Positions 60,497 to 64,000 of a stretch of DNA of 64,000 bases are shown here, piece after piece. Position 1 is the stretch's first letter; every line of letters starts with the position of its first letter. The notes under the pieces were generated by a model. That model saw only the letters and a list, made by a program, of their open reading frames with translations. It was not told the origin of the DNA and did no database searches. This DNA comes from Nyssa sinensis (Eukaryota; Streptophyta; Magnoliopsida; Cornales; Nyssaceae). Both the position numbers and the translations under genes were made by a program. The stretch is from contig CM018031.1 of the NCBI GenBank assembly GCA_008638375.1, forward strand, positions 58,881,688-58,945,687, read 5' to 3'.

Positions 60497-63400
60497 CAAG
60501 AAGTCAAAATGAATTTATATAGTAGGATTTACACTTTTTAAACTGAAATTAACTTTTTTTAATAAGCTATTCATTGGTGCTTATTTCATTAAGTAGGTGA
60601 AAAAAATAATATATATTATCCAATTATCCTTTTTTATTATTTTTATTTTTTCATATTTTATAATTATTTTTCAACAATTTTTACAAACACAGGAATAATG
60701 TTACTTATCTCCATCAATATTTTTAAATAGCTCAATTAAATCAATCTTTACTAATTTGATTTAGGCCGTCTGTGATTATTTTTTTTTTGTTTTGGCTTGT
60801 GCATGCGTGTGTATATTGCTTTGAATATTTAATTAATTATGATATTCAAACTTTGATTCCTATGGCTCATACTTTAGACAGCCCACAGGTTTCGGAAACA
60901 TGTTTTGCTTTGAATATTTAATTAATTATACTTTATTCACTTCAAAAGTCAAACTTCTACTTTAAGGACCGTTGGTGTTTTATTTTGAAAAAATTGTCCC
61001 TAGTGATGTTTTCTTTTGAGAAAATTAGTACATGTTTTTTTTTACTTTATTTTTTGAACTTTTAAAAATAAAATAAAAATCGGGACGAGTCTGGATAGGA
61101 ATGTTTGGCATCCAGATCTGAATTATCACAACTTAAACTATATATTTTATACATTAATTAATATGAATCATTAGATTTTAAATATGTAAATGATTTTGAC
61201 TGTTCATTCTATTAATATATATTACTAAAAAAGACAAAAAAAAAAAGTAGGCAAAATTTGAGATAAAATGACAAAATCACTGAAAAACCTTATAAATTCT
61301 AATTCTAAGAAGCTGCTATAAAACCCAAAATCTAATGGAGTCCGAGAAAAATTCGAAAAAAATCCGAATATTCGAGTATTCGAGAAAACTCTAATACTAG
61401 GCATATTTTTGTTGGACTGGACTTGGATTCACTCTTTGAATTATTCTCGAGCTCAGGTTGAATGGATTGTATCGTGAATTGAATCTAATCAAGGCTCAAG
61501 TCCAACCTGATCCAACCGAGTTATAGTCCTATTAAAAACAAGTAATGCATTTTATTTGTAATTATTACAATAAGTCCTATTATTTTGTGTCTATGAGTAA
61601 TGAAAAAATTCGTACAAATTAAATGTCCTAAATAGGAAATATGAATTAATGTTGCTATAACTATTCAAGCAAAGAAGTTAATGGAATTTTAAGGTACTTG
61701 ATTACGCTCGTGCATCGCAATAGAAAATGCCCCGTTCCACTCCGTCCCCATTTTTTAACCAGACAAATTTAGAAAGAAAATAAATAGTGTAGATTCAGGA
61801 TAGAAGAAGAGGTTAAAATCTCAATCTGGTCTTGTTTGGATGGTGGGATAAGAGGATTAGATATAATAATTGTTATCATATCTCACTTCTAGTGTTCCAG
61901 TTGACTTGAATAATATATCTTATCAACATTTATATTCTATCAGGATAAGATATATTTTGTATAAAAAAATGTGGTAATATAAGATTATATTATCAATCAT
62001 GTTTTTTTATCCAATGGTCTATGTCAAGGCGGAAATAGATTTAGATAACTTTGTCTTAGTCACATCTCGATTATATATTTAAATTACATAAATTTAACCC
62101 CATAAAATCTTATTTCAACTATTAGGATTCATTACATGAATTTATTTTACTTTTTTTAAAAACTATCCTCTCAACTAGGCAACACCTTAATTACATAAAT
62201 ACTCTTCAATATTCTCATTTTTTTTATATACGCTTACATATATAATTATACATGTCTACATACATAATATGTATATATATATATATACTAATTTGTATAC
62301 ATAAGTATATATAAATTTGTATTTGTAATAATGTTATTTTACTAGTTTAAATTATGAAAAAATAATAAAATTAATTTTTAGACAAGAGTGGGGCAAAAAA
62401 AGGGATGGGAGACAAATTTAACGGGTACAAGAAAATGGTGGAAGACTCATTTTAGACGAAAAGGTGGAAGATTCTCATTTTAAACCCATTGTATTGTTAT
62501 TCTTACTTGATTTTCGGGAACAACCAGACATAAAAAAAACTCCAAAATATATATTTTTTTAAATTATAAATATTTATATAGAATATGTGATTAGAATTGA
62601 AATGAGGCGCATGGAATCAAAACTGATAAATTTGATAATAATATTTTTCTTCCAATCACTGAGTTAAACAAGGAGAGTTAGCTCTACCACTGCCTATTGA
62701 TCCCTCAATCCCAAGCTAACACCTTTATCACATATAATCATTTAGCAAAATTATATAATTTTCTTTTTCTTTGAGAAGATTCTCACTTTCTTTAGAGCAA
62801 AGTGAAATGACCAATAAAAAAACTTTAATCGTCGTTTCATTATTTTTTTACCCAAAAAAAGGAAAAAAGTGAAATGACTCCTATTTAATGGTCATTCTCA
62901 TGTCATACCAAGAAAGTAAAAGGTTTTTGATCCCATCCTCACAATAAAGTTTAAATAATGTGACATGCCCGTAGATATGTCAACACTACGTGAAGAGCTC
63001 GTATTTATTGGTGTCCGGTGTAATACACACCTTAGTCCATGAATGTTTCACATATCAGCTGCATGTCTAAGTTTTAATAATTATTTTATTTATGTGTTGA
63101 ACATTGATTGATCCTGACATATTATACTAAGGAGTTAGTATTTATAAATCTCGAGTGTAGTACACTCGAACTAATAAATGCTTTACACATTAGTTAAATG
63201 AATCATTTTATATTATATGAGGTATTATTTTAATCGGTGTGTTTTTTTAATAATATTATATTATATGTATTAATGTATTGAGACTAATAAATAATTTTTA
63301 GGATTAATTATACTTTAATATCCTAAATTTTTGTCTCAATTTTAAATAACACTCTCGATTATCAATTGTAACTTTTTAGTTCATCAATTTTTAATTTTAT

Positions 63401-64000
63401 TTCTATTAAGGCCAATTACAAACAGCTGTGTCAAATTAATTACATTTTACTATCCTATAATTTCATATGAGTTTCAAAATAGTACTTTATAATTGTATTC
63501 GAGTTTCAAATAAGATCCTATAATTTTATATGAATTTCAAATGAAACCTTATAATTTTAATGCATAAATGGTTGCCATTAAAAATTTAAGATAACTATTT
63601 GCACTTGACTTCGATTGAAATAAAATTAAAAATTAAGGAACTGAATTATTACAATTAATAATCGAATGTCTTATTTGAAATTAGGACAAAATTTCAGAAT
63701 ACTAAAATATAATTAACACTAATTTTTATTATATAAAAAATTAGTACGAAGATATGTCATTTTAACGATACTCTGTTCTATATGTTATAATTTATTTAAA
63801 AAAGCAAATTATAGTACAAATAATTTGATATTATTGAGAGGTCTCTCCCACACAATAAGATCCGGACCTCATTGAAGAATTTTCTGCACTTATGTACCAT
63901 AAGAAAAGAGATTGTTAACGGCGGTCCAAATGTTGAGCCAACAATGTCTGATTAATGGTTTGTTATGCGTCACACTTTGGATTTTGGCACTAACGTTAAA
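60497..64000. other. intergenic, right edge
   Basis: No gene recognised on either strand. There is AT-rich sequence, a decayed hAT-like piece with CTCAAGTCCAACCTGATCCA near 61495, and a short (TA)n tract near 62270. Confidence 0.5.

Overview
The window is nuclear DNA of a flowering plant, most likely a eudicot. It is AT-rich, the genes have many GT-AG introns, and most of the space is old transposons and microsatellites. Three host genes are readable. The first is a mitochondrial half-size ABC transporter of the ABCB25/ATM3 type on the minus strand (13 exons in 1239-13269, its 3' end off the left edge). The second is the four-exon plastid NDH subunit gene ndhN on the plus strand (34168-36549). 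The third is a complete five-exon cytochrome P450 of the CYP714 family on the plus strand (55385-58234). From memory, ABCB25 and ndhN are neighbours in Arabidopsis (At5g58270 and At5g58260), so the first two look like a conserved, divergently transcribed pair.

Between that pair lies a 17.8-kb Mutator-like element (MULE), 14843-32645, flanked by a 9-bp target duplication (CCATCATAA). It holds a dead MuDR-type transposase (three in-frame stops, DDE triad still readable) and an apparently intact two-exon plant mobile domain (PMD) gene. It also holds a row of captured host-gene pieces: an unidentified minus-strand exon, an AGPase large-subunit exon, a seipin exon split by a piece of an ISWI chromatin remodeller, and the 3' half of a CBP60 calmodulin-binding protein gene. 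Its right end carries a cluster of about eight 24-bp CG-containing palindromes.

From 36.5 to 55 kb there is no host gene. This part holds a non-autonomous hAT-like element (38419-42517) split by a 2.9-kb solo LTR (39458-42398), both with matching target duplications. It also holds a hAT-type MITE (43801-44332), a roughly 180-bp tandem array (45771-46308) and several TA microsatellites. The 3' part (58.2-64 kb) holds further decayed hAT-like repeats and no recognisable gene.

The most useful points are the composite MULE with its nested capture junctions, the CG-palindrome array at its end, and a single-base loss of a splice acceptor (AG to AA, position 7013) in the otherwise well-preserved ABCB25 gene. 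All identifications come from reading translations and splice phases by eye; no database search was possible.
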